Source of the DNA: Mucilaginibacter roseus
GTDB taxonomy: Bacteria > Bacteroidota > Bacteroidia > Sphingobacteriales > Sphingobacteriaceae
Length of the DNA: 64,000 nt
Assembly (NCBI RefSeq): GCF_021215455.1
Contig: NZ_JAJPWV010000002.1
Location: 911,618 to 975,617 of the forward strand
Direction of reading: 5' to 3'
Position 1 is the stretch's first letter, and each line of letters begins with the position of its first letter. The translations under genes and the position numbers were made by a program. The notes beneath the pieces are model-generated. The model ran no database searches and had not been told where the DNA came from. It saw only the letters and a program-made list of their open reading frames with translations. This document shows, piece after piece, positions 17,253 through 26,791 of this stretch.

Positions 17253-18980
17253 ATGAAAGGATATATTCCGCGTATAAAATACTTACTGCTAACACTAATA
17301 TTTTTTACATATCATTCTACGTTTGCTCAAAAAACCGGCTTTGTACAATCACTTTCGCAGCAAAACCGCTGGGTTGATTCGGTTTACGATGAGTTGAGCA
17401 CCAAAGAGCGCATTGCCCAATTATTTTTTGTTCGCGCCCATACCAATAAAGGCCGGGCTTATGAGGATTCGGTTGAAAACCTGATCAAGGAACAGAAAGT
17501 TGGCGGCCTGGTATTTTTTCAGGGCGGGCCCGGCAGGCAGGCGGCATTAACCAACAGGTATCAGCGCGCATCAGAAGTACCCCTGCTGGTATCAATGGAT
17601 GGCGAATGGGGCGTGGGTATGCGGCTTGATTCGGTGATCAATTACCCTTATCAGATGACGCTTGGCGCCATACAAGATAACACGCTGATCTATAAAATGG
17701 GGCAGATGATTGGCCGCGATTTTAAGCGCCTCGGCCTGCAAATGAATTTTGCCCCGGTAATGGATATTAATAATAACCCGAGCAATCCGGTTATTAATTA
17801 CCGCTCATTTGGCGATAATCGCTTTAACGTAGCGCGTAAAGGTATAGCCTATTTTCAGGGCATGCAGAATGAGGGTATTTTGACCACCGCCAAGCACTTC
17901 CCCGGGCATGGCGATACCAATGTAGACTCACATGCCGATTTGCCGATACTGCCCTTTACCCGCCAACGGTTAGACTCGTTGGAGATGTACCCCTTCCGTG
18001 AAGCGATAAACGCAGGCCTGTCTGGTGTAATGGTTGCGCACATGAACATACCCGCGCTCGACTCGGCCAGGAACCGCCCCTCAACCCTATCGCGACCCAT
18101 TATAACCGGAATACTTAAGGACTCACTAAAATTTAAAGGGCTGGTGGTGTCCGACGCGATGGAGATGAAAGGCGTAACCAAGTTCTTCCCCAATGGAGAG
18201 GCCGATGTACAGGCTTTTTTAGCCGGAAACGATATACTTGAGCTCTCCGAAAACTCTGAACGCGCCATCAAACTCATTAAAAAAGCGCTTCGTAAAAAAC
18301 TGGTAAGCGAAGAAGAATTTGCCGCGAAGGTTAAAAAAGTGCTTGCCGCCAAATACTGGGCTGGCCTGAGTACTTATAAAGCCGTACCCACACGTGATGT
18401 ACTGCCGTTTATTAACCGTGCCGAATCAAAGGCGCTTATACAACAATTGAGCGATGCGTCAGTAACATTGTTGAAGGGTAACAATACTTCCCTGCGGTTA
18501 AACCCATTAGTTAAAACGGCGATTGTTAATATCGGTATCGACCGTATGACTACCTTTCAGCAGGAACTTTCGCGCTGGTACCCGAACAGCATGTTGTTTG
18601 TGGTAGGAAAAACTACCGCCGTGCGCGATTTAAATGCCATGCTGGTTAACCTGAAGAAGTACGACCAGATATTTATCTCTATATATGATACCCGCAGTCG
18701 TCCGCAAAGCAAACTGGATTATAACAGCGATATTAAATTCCTGATAGCGCAACTGGCAGCGCAGCCTCGCGTGGTAACTACCGTTTTTGCAAACGCTTAT
18801 ACCCTTGCCGGTTTACCGGGCATCGAGCGTAGCGGTGCGTTAATGGTTTGCTACCAAAATACCGAGGAGCTACAACGCTCCGCAGTAAAGATCATCACGG
18901 GCCAAATAAAGCCGGTGGGCAAGTTACCGGTAAGTGTAAACAGCTTTTTTCCTACGGGGACAGGGGTGTTGTTGCCGTAG
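17253..18980 (+). CDS. Glycoside hydrolase family 3, beta-N-acetylhexosaminidase type
   Basis: The 575-residue protein starts with a signal peptide (about 1-26). The GH3 TIM-barrel follows, with the NagZ-type signature KHFPGHG (214-220), the acid/base loop D-S-H (225-227) and the nucleophile D301 in VVSDAMEM. A C-terminal GH3_C domain covers about 380-575. It would release N-acetylglucosamine from muropeptides or other glycans in the periplasm. Many relatives in this phylum carry an extra beta-lactamase-like domain; this one stops after GH3_C. nagA at 59.8-60.9 kb could act later in the same pathway, but they are not linked. Confidence 0.93.
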   Translation: MKGYIPRIKYLLLTLIFFTYHSTFAQKTGFVQSLSQQNRWVDSVYDELSTKERIAQLFFVRAHTNKGRAYEDSVENLIKEQKVGGLVFFQGGPGRQAALTNRYQRASEVPLLVSMDGEWGVGMRLDSVINYPYQMTLGAIQDNTLIYKMGQMIGRDFKRLGLQMNFAPVMDINNNPSNPVINYRSFGDNRFNVARKGIAYFQGMQNEGILTTAKHFPGHGDTNVDSHADLPILPFTRQRLDSLEMYPFREAINAGLSGVMVAHMNIPALDSARNRPSTLSRPIITGILKDSLKFKGLVVSDAMEMKGVTKFFPNGEADVQAFLAGNDILELSENSERAIKLIKKALRKKLVSEEEFAAKVKKVLAAKYWAGLSTYKAVPTRDVLPFINRAESKALIQQLSDASVTLLKGNNTSLRLNPLVKTAIVNIGIDRMTTFQQELSRWYPNSMLFVVGKTTAVRDLNAMLVNLKKYDQIFISIYDTRSRPQSKLDYNSDIKFLIAQLAAQPRVVTTVFANAYTLAGLPGIERSGALMVCYQNTEELQRSAVKIITGQIKPVGKLPVSVNSFFPTGTGVLLP

Positions 18981-18984
18981 TTTG

Positions 18985-19460
18985 AGTTTACTTTTGATCG
19001 GCACAATTTAGTTTGTTATTAACGCTGAAATAAATTTTTGTAGAACGCTCTAATTAATGATTGTGCTTTTTTATCGTTAGTCTGCTCTTGGCCGCAGGCG
19101 CCAGTTACTTTGTCTTAGACACAAAGTAACCATACTAAGCGTAGCGATCTCATGAACACCTTAAAAAAACAAATAATTAATGTGAATAACGTCAAGCCGG
19201 AAAAAACCTTCCACCCACAGGCCATACTCCCTGGCCCGGTTTTCCGGCAGTACAACGCTCTTTGTATAATTTATCGTTCTATAGTTACGCGCACAAACCG
19301 TAAATAACCTATAATACCGGCATCAGGAATGCCCGGAGCAGCACAAGCCCTGCCAAAGCATAACCTTTCACCGGGCAGGACGTAGCCGGCGATTTTTGTT
19401 TCTTTTGATCGCTCAAAAGAAGTTTAGGACAAGTTATAAAGACGAGCTTTCTTACATAGA
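18985..19460. repeat. Gene-free tract of nested palindromes (composite intergenic repeat)
   Basis: No credible ORF lies here. Several inverted repeats sit close together: GTTACTTTGT/ACAAAGTAAC (19104-19130), GCCGGAAAA/TTTTCCGGC (19196-19248), TGCCCGG/CCGGGCA (19330-19377) and TTCTTTTGA/TCAAAAGAA (19400-19421). Base composition is patchy, with G/C-rich blocks between A/T-rich spacers. This looks like a mosaic of dispersed palindromic elements, perhaps REP-like or a decayed miniature transposable element. The assignment is an inference. Confidence 0.55.
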
Positions 19461-19471
19461 TAAAACTATAC

Positions 19472-19505
19472 AAAAAGAGCTACTCAGTTTTGAGCAGCTC
19501 TTTTT
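19472..19505 (-). terminator. Bidirectional terminator after the M13 peptidase gene
   Basis: AAAAAGAGCT-A-CTCA pairs with TGAG-C-AGCTCTTTTT around a GTTT loop, with one mismatch. It lies 20 bp past the M13 stop and has A/T-runs on both sides, so it can work in either direction. Confidence 0.85.
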
Positions 19506-19524
19506 TAATAATACTATGTGAGTT

Positions 19525-21567
19525 TTACCAAACTTTAACCTGATCCTTTTCGGCGCGGTACATTTTGTCGCCGGGTTTCACGTTAAAGGCCTTGTAAAAT
19601 GCCGGGGTGTTTGACAACACGCCGTTTACACGGAACATTTCAGGCGAGTGCGGGTCAGAGCTGATGCGTACACGCATGGTTTCATCACTGCTTTTTATGC
19701 GCCATACCTGGGCGTACGACAGGAAGAAACGCTGATCGGGCGTAAAGCCGTCAACCTTTTTGTCGCCTTTGCCCTGCTCCGTATTTTTGAATGCCTGGTA
19801 AGCTATGGCTACACCGCCAATATCGGCCAGGTTTTCGCCTTGCGTAAGGCTGCCGTTTACATGTAAGCCGTTAAGCACCGTGTAGCCATTATACTGGTCA
19901 ATCATCACCTGTACCTTGCTTTTAAATTTGGCAGCGTCGGCGGCAGTCCACCAATCCTTCAGATTGCCTTGTGCATCATACTGGCGGCCCTGGTCATCAA
20001 AACCGTGGGTCATTTCATGGCCGATAACAGCACCGATCGCGCCGTAGTTAATGGCATCATCAGCATTCTTATCAAAGAACGGAAACTGCAGGATACCTGC
20101 CGGGAAAACGATCTCGTTGAACGATGGGTTATAATAAGCATTTACTGTTGGCGGTGTCATCCCCCACTCCGTTTTATCAACCGGCTTGTTCACCTTGGCA
20201 ATCATTTCCTTATAGTCGTGCTTGGCAATTGATTGCAGGTTTTTGTAATAAGCACCCTTGCTGATCTCTACATCATCATAATTCTTCCACTTATCAGGAT
20301 AGCCGATTTTTTTAATGAAAGCGTTAAGTTTTTCGAGCGCCTTCTTCTTAGTTTCAGGGCTCATCCAGTCCAGCTTTTCAATACGGTCCTTGTAAACCGC
20401 CTGCAAGTTGTTTACAAGTGTAAGCATACGTTCTTTAGCTTCAGGCGTAAAATATTTTTCTACATATAGCTGACCCAGTAATTCGCCTAAGCCGCCATCA
20501 ACCTGCGATGCCATATCTTTCCAACGCTCTTTTTGCTCCTTTTGCCCGTACAGGGTTCTACCATAAAAATCAAACCTTGCATCCCTGAATTTTTTGCTCA
20601 GATCGCCTGCTGCGCCATTTAGCACGTTAAAGGCAAGCTTGTCCTTCCAAACGTCTATCGGTTGCGATTTAAGCAAACCGTTAAGCGCTTTATAATACCC
20701 AGGCTGACCAACCAATACCGTATCTGTACTCAACTGCATGCGAGTAAATACATCTTTCAGATCAATATCCGGAACCATCTTTTGCAGATCAGCCACCGCG
20801 AACTTGTTATAGTTGGCGTTCGGGTCGCGCAGCTCAACCGGGGTACGGTGCGATTTGGCTATGGCCGTTTCCAAAGCTAAAATACCATTAGCTTTTTTAG
20901 CTGCGTTTGCTGGCGTTTCGCCGGTATATTCAAATAGTTTGGCAATGTATTTTACATAGGCCTTTCGGATAGCCTCTTTATCCTTATCAAAGTAGTAATC
21001 GCGGTTAGGCAGGTTAAGTCCGGCCTGGTCAAAGTGCGCCTTGTTCTTCGAGCTTTCCTTGTCATCAGGCGATACATAAAAGCCTAATAAGAAGCCGTCG
21101 CCATCTTTATAACCATCAGCAGCGAGGGCTATCAATTCTTTATGGTCTTTAACCGCCTTTACTTTGGCAAGCAGCGGCTTTACAGGGTCGTAACCCAGTT
21201 TTTCCATTGCCACGGTATCCATACCGCTGGTGTACAAATCGCCAACTTTTTGCTCGGTGCTGCCCTGCTCGTTCCCTTGCTTGGCAATAGCTTCGAGTAT
21301 TTGGTGCAGGTTTTTCTGGTTATCATCATACAGGGTGTAAAATGATCCCCAACCGGTTTCAGATGGTGGTATCTTGGTTTTCTTCATCCAACTGCCACTG
21401 GCATATGAAAAAAAGTCGTCGCCCGGCTTAACGGTGGTATCCATGGCGGTTTTGTCAAAGAAAACGGTACGCGCGGGTGGTTCGCTGGTAGCGTCCTTTT
21501 TGTTTGAATTACAGGCCGCCGCCGAAACAGCAACCGAGGCAAGCATTGCCCAATGGGTTAACTTCAT
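19525..21567 (-). CDS. M13 family zinc endopeptidase (neprilysin/PepO-like), lipoprotein
   Basis: The 680-residue protein has a lipobox-type leader (SAAAC, Cys at residue 19), so it is probably anchored to a membrane outside the cytoplasm. An M13 N-terminal domain covers about 45-430. The catalytic part has the zinc motif HEMTH (H517, E518, H521) and the third ligand E578 in GENLADIGG. The substrate-binding motif NAYYNPSFNEIVFPA is also present. It would cleave peptides up to a few kilodaltons. It ends in KVW, as typical M13 proteins do. It appears monocistronic. Confidence 0.95.
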   Translation of the reverse strand: MKLTHWAMLASVAVSAAACNSNKKDATSEPPARTVFFDKTAMDTTVKPGDDFFSYASGSWMKKTKIPPSETGWGSFYTLYDDNQKNLHQILEAIAKQGNEQGSTEQKVGDLYTSGMDTVAMEKLGYDPVKPLLAKVKAVKDHKELIALAADGYKDGDGFLLGFYVSPDDKESSKNKAHFDQAGLNLPNRDYYFDKDKEAIRKAYVKYIAKLFEYTGETPANAAKKANGILALETAIAKSHRTPVELRDPNANYNKFAVADLQKMVPDIDLKDVFTRMQLSTDTVLVGQPGYYKALNGLLKSQPIDVWKDKLAFNVLNGAAGDLSKKFRDARFDFYGRTLYGQKEQKERWKDMASQVDGGLGELLGQLYVEKYFTPEAKERMLTLVNNLQAVYKDRIEKLDWMSPETKKKALEKLNAFIKKIGYPDKWKNYDDVEISKGAYYKNLQSIAKHDYKEMIAKVNKPVDKTEWGMTPPTVNAYYNPSFNEIVFPAGILQFPFFDKNADDAINYGAIGAVIGHEMTHGFDDQGRQYDAQGNLKDWWTAADAAKFKSKVQVMIDQYNGYTVLNGLHVNGSLTQGENLADIGGVAIAYQAFKNTEQGKGDKKVDGFTPDQRFFLSYAQVWRIKSSDETMRVRISSDPHSPEMFRVNGVLSNTPAFYKAFNVKPGDKMYRAEKDQVKVW

Positions 21568-21636
21568 AATAAAATAGGTTCAGTTATTAATATATCACTA
21601 ATTGACGTATTATTTTGCAAAATGTTACCATGCACA

Positions 21637-22395
21637 TCAAAATCGTTTTAAACATGTTTTGTCGATCAGTTCGCCATAAGGTATTGCGGTTACCTGATCT
21701 AAACTAAACCAGGGCCCTCTATAATCACGTAACACCTGTATGCTTTGTGCGGGCATAAAGCTCTGTGCGAGCACAAATTGTTTTTTGCCTGCTGCGTTGG
21801 CGGCTACATCCATCACAATAAAACAATGGCCCGGTGAACCGCCCCTAATAAAAACATCCCCGGCTTTAATATCAGCCGCGTTGGTTACCGGTTTAAGCTC
21901 CTTCTCTAAAGATAAGGTGCCAGCGTATGAGAACACCAAATTCATGTAATTCATAAAACCTGTGTAGCTGTAATCATTAGCGGCTTTTTTAACCCATTTA
22001 CCGTTGCTGTATCGATAGCCATTAGCAAAGTGAAGATAATCACATTTAAAACCGCTGGTAAAGTTGAAGCTGATTTCCTTATACTTTTTCTGCTGATACA
22101 GGTACTCGCCGCGTAAGCGCATAACCGCGTCAGCACATTGTTGCAGGTCCTGCTTGCCAATGCTCATATCAACCACGGCGGCGGTGTATGCATCGGTACG
22201 GGCAATATTGCCTTGGTAGGTTACTGTATGCGCACCTGCAGGTTTTAACGGTAGTTGTTGCAACCAGGCGCCAAATGAGCCGGCGGCAGGTTGCACTCGT
22301 TTAAAGCCATTATTTAATTTAAAACGTTCCGTAATTCCGGCTTTGAATGCAAATACCGAACTAAGAATTAAGGCAATGGCGATAAGGTGTTTCAT
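21637..22395 (-). CDS. DUF4846 family exported protein
   Basis: A 252-residue protein with a hydrophobic leader (about 1-18), probably exported. Recognisable pieces are FGAWLQQLPLKP near residue 45, MRLRGEYLY near 92 and the conserved DVFIRGGSPGHCFIVMDVA near 185. These match what I know of the DUF4846 family of Bacteroidota. No catalytic role is established. The GSPGH motif and a conserved Cys/His pattern hint at an NlpC/P60-like fold, which is an inference. Its ATG overlaps the stop of an M23 peptidase gene (ATGA), so the two are translationally coupled and may work together on the cell wall. Confidence 0.8.
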   Translation of the reverse strand: MKHLIAIALILSSVFAFKAGITERFKLNNGFKRVQPAAGSFGAWLQQLPLKPAGAHTVTYQGNIARTDAYTAAVVDMSIGKQDLQQCADAVMRLRGEYLYQQKKYKEISFNFTSGFKCDYLHFANGYRYSNGKWVKKAANDYSYTGFMNYMNLVFSYAGTLSLEKELKPVTNAADIKAGDVFIRGGSPGHCFIVMDVAANAAGKKQFVLAQSFMPAQSIQVLRDYRGPWFSLDQVTAIPYGELIDKTCLKRF

Positions 22396-23096
22396 AAGTG
22401 TGCAGCGTTTACCAGTTTATTATATGGATTAAATGGAACCGGAATATTATCAGCCAGTGAGAATGCCGAAAAGTGCAAATGTGTAGGCGAACGCTTCTTA
22501 TAAGCACTGAAACCGGTACGACCGACCTCGGCTATTTTTTGGCCTTGCTTTACCTCGTCGCCCGGCTTTACAAATAACTGCCTGTTGTGCGCATAGTAGG
22601 TAACATAATTATATCGCGGATGATATACCCAAATGTACTTTCCGCCACGCAGGTTGCTGCCCGCATCCCAAACATTGCTGCAAGCTATTACTACGCCATC
22701 ATCAACACTCAATACATCAATGAGCTTGTTTGTGCGGTCGTCCAGATCATTTTGGTCACGATCTGTTATAAAAATATCATGCGCCGGATGTGCCTTATGT
22801 TTATTACCATCCAGGTAATTATATCCTTTACTGATGTAACCGTTGCCATTTACCCCGCCTATGGCATTAGCGCGATAGCCCTTTAGCGGAAATACCCATT
22901 GCGCATGTTTACCGGCCACAGGCACGGCATTCAGCTGTTTTATCAATACCCCAAATTGAGCTAACGCTGCCTTACGATCAATTGTACCATTAAGCACCTT
23001 GGTATTAAGCGTGTTTATTTTGTTGCAGATACTTTGCCTATCTGTTTGTAGAAAGCCAAGGGTAACGGCTAATGCAAGTAGCAGCGTTTTGAGCAT
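22392..23096 (-). CDS. M23 family metallopeptidase
   Basis: A 234-residue exported protein of the lysostaphin/M23 type. Zinc ligands are H103-x3-D107 in KAHPAHD and H208 in PTHLHFS, with H206 as catalytic partner. DGVVIACSNVWD and the YAHN motif are also as expected. M23 enzymes cut peptide cross-bridges in peptidoglycan. ATG 23096 is chosen because it starts a clean signal peptide (MLKTLLLALAVTLGF); an in-frame TTG at 23126 adds 10 unlikely residues. The stop overlaps the DUF4846 start (ATGA). Confidence 0.93.
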   Translation of the reverse strand: MLKTLLLALAVTLGFLQTDRQSICNKINTLNTKVLNGTIDRKAALAQFGVLIKQLNAVPVAGKHAQWVFPLKGYRANAIGGVNGNGYISKGYNYLDGNKHKAHPAHDIFITDRDQNDLDDRTNKLIDVLSVDDGVVIACSNVWDAGSNLRGGKYIWVYHPRYNYVTYYAHNRQLFVKPGDEVKQGQKIAEVGRTGFSAYKKRSPTHLHFSAFSLADNIPVPFNPYNKLVNAAHL

Positions 23097-23167
23097 AAGG
23101 TTTATATATGCCACATTAACGCTCAAACTAACCGGTTAGTTGTGCAAGGATAAATATATTTTTCTGC

Positions 23168-23737
23168 TTATCCCTCTATCCTGAGATCATACTTAGCTAA
23201 CAATCCCGGCAAGCCATGTATCGAGAAACGCGCCTTTTTCAAAGTGTTCTCATCCGGATCGATAATATAATTGTAGGAAGTCCTCAAATCAGCATTTTTG
23301 AGCAAAGTATAGCTAAAAACAGCACGATGCAGATCGCAGTTGGCAAATAGGGCATCGGTTAAGTCACATTCGGTAAGGTCGGCTTCCTTTAATGAGCAAT
23401 CAGTAAAGCGCGCGCCTTTATTCTTCTTTTTATAGAAGATAGCATTATTGAGCTTGCATCCCTCAAAATTTACCCCGAATAAAAAATCGAGCGCCTTGCT
23501 AAAATCCAAACCGGTAACATTACAATCTTTAAAGAAAGCATCCTGAAAGCCGGTTTTAAAAATAACGGCCCGTTCAAGATTACACCGCTCAAACTGGCAG
23601 TTAATAAAAGTGATGCTCGACATATCTGCATCGGGCAGTTCGCAATCAATAAACTTACAGTTATCGAAAGTTTGCGCAATACCGGCAAGGCTTGTGATAG
23701 CGGTAAAAGTTTTATCCTCTTCGATGTGGTTAAGCAT
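23168..23737 (-). CDS. Pentapeptide-repeat protein (Qnr-like)
   Basis: A 189-residue cytoplasmic protein built of A(D/N)LXX-type repeats, such as CKFIDCEL, CQFERCNL, ADLTECDL, ALFANCDL and AVFSYTLL. They would form a right-handed quadrilateral beta-helix. A short non-repeat segment (KKKNKGA) interrupts the helix near residue 105. The layout resembles Qnr and McbG proteins, which mimic DNA and protect gyrase, but function in this clade is not established. It stands alone, with 70 bp between it and the M23 gene. Confidence 0.88.
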   Translation of the reverse strand: MLNHIEEDKTFTAITSLAGIAQTFDNCKFIDCELPDADMSSITFINCQFERCNLERAVIFKTGFQDAFFKDCNVTGLDFSKALDFLFGVNFEGCKLNNAIFYKKKNKGARFTDCSLKEADLTECDLTDALFANCDLHRAVFSYTLLKNADLRTSYNYIIDPDENTLKKARFSIHGLPGLLAKYDLRIEG

Positions 23738-23855
23738 GGTGGAAAATTAATTATTTTTCTTTTACAGACATTGCCATTATTTTACCCAGCTGCATCATCA
23801 AAGCATTATTAGTATCTTTGTAGCTTACATTAGTTTACATTGCAATAATAGATAA

Positions 23856-24800
23856 GTGGAAACAGCAGAAGTAAAACAGGGATTTAAAGGATACAATAAC
23901 TACGGTGCGTGGTTGCGCGAAAAATATGCAGGGCAGCGCGTATTCAAAGTAATTGTTGACGGTGGTTTTACCTGCCCCAACCGCGATGGCTCAAAAGGCT
24001 ACGGTGGCTGCACTTATTGCAATGTTGATTCGTTTACGCCCTCGGTGTCACGAAGCACACCTAATTTGCGCGAACAGGTTGAGCAAGGTATGGAGCGCGC
24101 CATAAAAGGCAATAAGGCCGATAAATTCATCATTTACTTTCAGCCCAACACCAACACCTACGCCCCTACGCATTATTTAAAAATGATGTATGATGAGGCG
24201 CTGAGCATCAACACCGAAAATATTGTAGGCCTGTCAGTAGGTACCCGCCCCGATTGTATTGACGCTGAAAAGATAGCCTTACTTGAAAGTTATACCGACC
24301 GTTTTGATGTTGACCTGGAGATGGGTATGGAATCTATCTATAACGACACCCTGAACCAGATAAACCGTGGCTGTACACACGATGATTTACTGAATGCCCT
24401 GAAACTGGTGGAGAACAGCAAGCTGGATATTTGCGTCCATACCATCTTCGGCTTCCCCTGGGAAACACGTGAGATGATGCTGCGCTATGCCGACGAAATC
24501 AACCGCCACCCGCAGATCAAGTTCGTTAAGTTCCATCACCTGCATATTGTTGAAGGCTCGGTAATGGGGGTTAAATATAAACGCGACCCATTTAAACTTT
24601 TTACGTTGGATGATTATGCCGAATTTTTGTGCGAGCTGTTACCAATCGTTCGCCCGGATGTGGTAATACAGCGCCTGTTTGGCCTGAGCGATCGTGAACT
24701 ACTGATAGCCCCTAACTGGCAGCTCAAAAAATCAGAAATACAGTATTATATCGATAAGAAGATTTTGGATAGAGGAGTGATACAGGGCTCGGCCTTGTAA
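23856..24800 (+). CDS. TIGR01212 family radical SAM protein (YhcC-like)
   Basis: The 314-residue protein begins YNNYGAWLREKY and has the iron-sulphur motif of this family as FTCPNRDG...GGCTYCN, with three cysteines binding the [4Fe-4S] cluster. TIM-barrel markers follow (YFQPNTNTYAP, GLSVGTRPDC, DLEMGMES). The reaction is unknown; the family is assigned as a radical SAM enzyme only. The start is GTG 23856, preceded by TATCTTTG at 23813-23820. No ATG in a plausible place keeps the N-terminus intact. Confidence 0.93.
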   Translation: METAEVKQGFKGYNNYGAWLREKYAGQRVFKVIVDGGFTCPNRDGSKGYGGCTYCNVDSFTPSVSRSTPNLREQVEQGMERAIKGNKADKFIIYFQPNTNTYAPTHYLKMMYDEALSINTENIVGLSVGTRPDCIDAEKIALLESYTDRFDVDLEMGMESIYNDTLNQINRGCTHDDLLNALKLVENSKLDICVHTIFGFPWETREMMLRYADEINRHPQIKFVKFHHLHIVEGSVMGVKYKRDPFKLFTLDDYAEFLCELLPIVRPDVVIQRLFGLSDRELLIAPNWQLKKSEIQYYIDKKILDRGVIQGSAL

Positions 24801-24906
24801 ATCCCCACACGCGCGCAAGTAAAACAATGCCAGCTTATTTTATGGTACTCCGTTTGCGACATTAATTGTTTAAACTATTGACGTAAACCCTAAATAAAGT
24901 ACTGCT

Positions 24907-26136
24907 TTGTCACAAAACCGCTTGCAAAATTACTTTCCGGCGTTAACCGGCGTACGCGCGCTGGCCGCATACCTTGTATTTGTATCCCATTATTTCTACG
25001 TTTTTGGTGAAAATTTTTCCCAAATTGGGCAACGCTTCTTTGGTGAATTCCACATCGGCGTAACTATCTTCTTTGTTTTATCAGGTTTTTTAATCACTTA
25101 CCGGTATTATAACAACTTCCATTTAACTAAGGACTGGTTTAAGCAATACCTGAAAAACAGGGTAGCACGCATATACCCAATGTATGCCTTGCTTACCCTT
25201 GGTGCCTTTATTTATTTTTTCGCCACCGGCGATCAAAGCATCACTAAAGGCTACAACCCATACGCTATGCTGGCCATGAACATCACCTTTGTACGCGGCT
25301 TTTTTTATAGCTTTTGGGATACGGGCATAGCGCAGGGCTGGTCGCTCACGGTTGAGGAGTGCTTCTATTTTTCGGCTCCCTTCGCCTTTTTTATCATGCA
25401 GCGTTACCGTAAGTTTTGGCTACAACCGGCCCTTATAACAGGCTTTGGGGCGATGCTGGTGGTAATATTCAGCCGGGTAGATTGGTACGGCTTCTTTGGC
25501 AACTTCACCTTTATGATGTTGTTCACCTTTTTGGGTCGTTGCTTTGAGTTTTTTGTGGGGATGCAGTTAGCACTTTATGTTTTGGGCAAAGGCTTTGTGC
25601 GCACCAATAAGGTAAAATATTCGTACCTGGGTTTATTCCTGATGTTTGGTTGCGTTTTTATAATGGCCCTGCAAACCCCGGCTAAAGGCTGGCCTACCGG
25701 CCTGCAAAGCCCGATAGGCGTTTTTACCAATAACTACCTGTTACCTGTTTGTATAGCCTTGTTTTTTTATGGATTACTTACCGAAACTACCATCCTTAAA
25801 AAATTACTGGCTAATAAATTTGTTGAACTGCTCGGCAAAAGCTCATACATATTTTATTTGATACACCTGGGCTGGATGTATAACCTGCTGCACGGTTGGT
25901 TTAACCACGCCAACGATTATGCGTTTGAGCTATACGACAAATGGGGTAAAGACTGGTATTCACCTTTCGAGAATGACCCGATCAACCTGTTGTATGCTTT
26001 TGTGATATTGAACATCATCTCCATCATCCTGTACAAACTGGTTGAGGAGCCGCTGAACCATTACATTCGCAAGTCAGACTTCCTGATCAAAAACCCAAAG
26101 AAGAACCCGGAGAATAAGTCCGTATTAATTCAATAA
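24907..26136 (+). CDS. Acyltransferase family 3 (OafA/YrhL-like)
   Basis: The 409-residue integral membrane protein has about ten hydrophobic spans. It begins with the family motif ALTGVRALAAYLVFVSHY, including the catalytic-type His, followed by HIGVTIFFVLSGFLITYRYY and the RIYPMY segment. It transfers O-acyl groups to surface polysaccharides or other envelope molecules. The start is TTG 24907, giving MSQNRLQNYF; no nearby ATG is in frame without losing helix 1. It ends at 26136 and meets the SRPBCC gene tail to tail with a 1-bp gap. Confidence 0.92.
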   Translation: MSQNRLQNYFPALTGVRALAAYLVFVSHYFYVFGENFSQIGQRFFGEFHIGVTIFFVLSGFLITYRYYNNFHLTKDWFKQYLKNRVARIYPMYALLTLGAFIYFFATGDQSITKGYNPYAMLAMNITFVRGFFYSFWDTGIAQGWSLTVEECFYFSAPFAFFIMQRYRKFWLQPALITGFGAMLVVIFSRVDWYGFFGNFTFMMLFTFLGRCFEFFVGMQLALYVLGKGFVRTNKVKYSYLGLFLMFGCVFIMALQTPAKGWPTGLQSPIGVFTNNYLLPVCIALFFYGLLTETTILKKLLANKFVELLGKSSYIFYLIHLGWMYNLLHGWFNHANDYAFELYDKWGKDWYSPFENDPINLLYAFVILNIISIILYKLVEEPLNHYIRKSDFLIKNPKKNPENKSVLIQ

Positions 26137-26137
26137 A

Positions 26138-26608
26138 TTAAAGCTTGCCGAACATTTTTTCAATTGCCTTTTCGCGGTGGCTGAAAATGTCATTAACTTT
26201 TTTGCGTACCAATACTTTGTTGGCAATAGTGCCTACCGCGCCGTAAGGTATGGCGTAGGTGAGCTTGTCAGTCATGTGGATGCCGCCTTCAATCTCCCTG
26301 AAGTGGTGCTCGTGGTGCCACATGGCGTACGGCCCGAAGCGCTGCTCATCAATAAAATAGCTCTTATCTGCCGCAATGTGGGTTATCTCGGTGGTCCAGC
26401 GCATTTTTATGCCGAACAAGGGCGATATATTGTAGGAGATCAGCATCCCCTCGTACATCTTAGTACGCTCCGTATAGTCGGACGTAATAACGAAACCCAT
26501 GCCAGGCGGCGTGATCTTGGCCAAATTAAGCGGTGACGAAAAGAAATCCCATGCCTCGGCATGTGAAATCGGGATCGCCTGCTCCCATATAAAAGTGTAC
26601 GTTTTCAC
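26138..26608 (-). CDS. SRPBCC (START-like) family protein
   Basis: A 156-residue single-domain protein with the SRPBCC helix-grip layout: an N-terminal strand ending in WEQAIPISHAEAWDFFSSP, and the ITPPGMGF and MRWTTEI segments. HEHHFREIEGGIHMTDKLTYAIP comes next, with a long C-terminal helix. Such proteins bind small hydrophobic ligands or act as polyketide-cyclase-like chaperones; the ligand here is unknown. The tail-to-tail arrangement with the acyltransferase gives no functional hint. Confidence 0.85.
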   Translation of the reverse strand: MKTYTFIWEQAIPISHAEAWDFFSSPLNLAKITPPGMGFVITSDYTERTKMYEGMLISYNISPLFGIKMRWTTEITHIAADKSYFIDEQRFGPYAMWHHEHHFREIEGGIHMTDKLTYAIPYGAVGTIANKVLVRKKVNDIFSHREKAIEKMFGKL

Positions 26609-26791
26609 ACTGCTAATAACACGTAAGTTTAAGAATGGTTGTGCCCGATAAGTAAAACAAACCGTACGTCAAAAGCGAACGCACCGTTCAATATCGTACA
26701 CTTAGACTGCTTACATCTACCTGAAATACAATTTATTATACATTGGCTTAAATTATGTGCAAATTGAGCGTTAGCTAACCTTTATTTGTTC

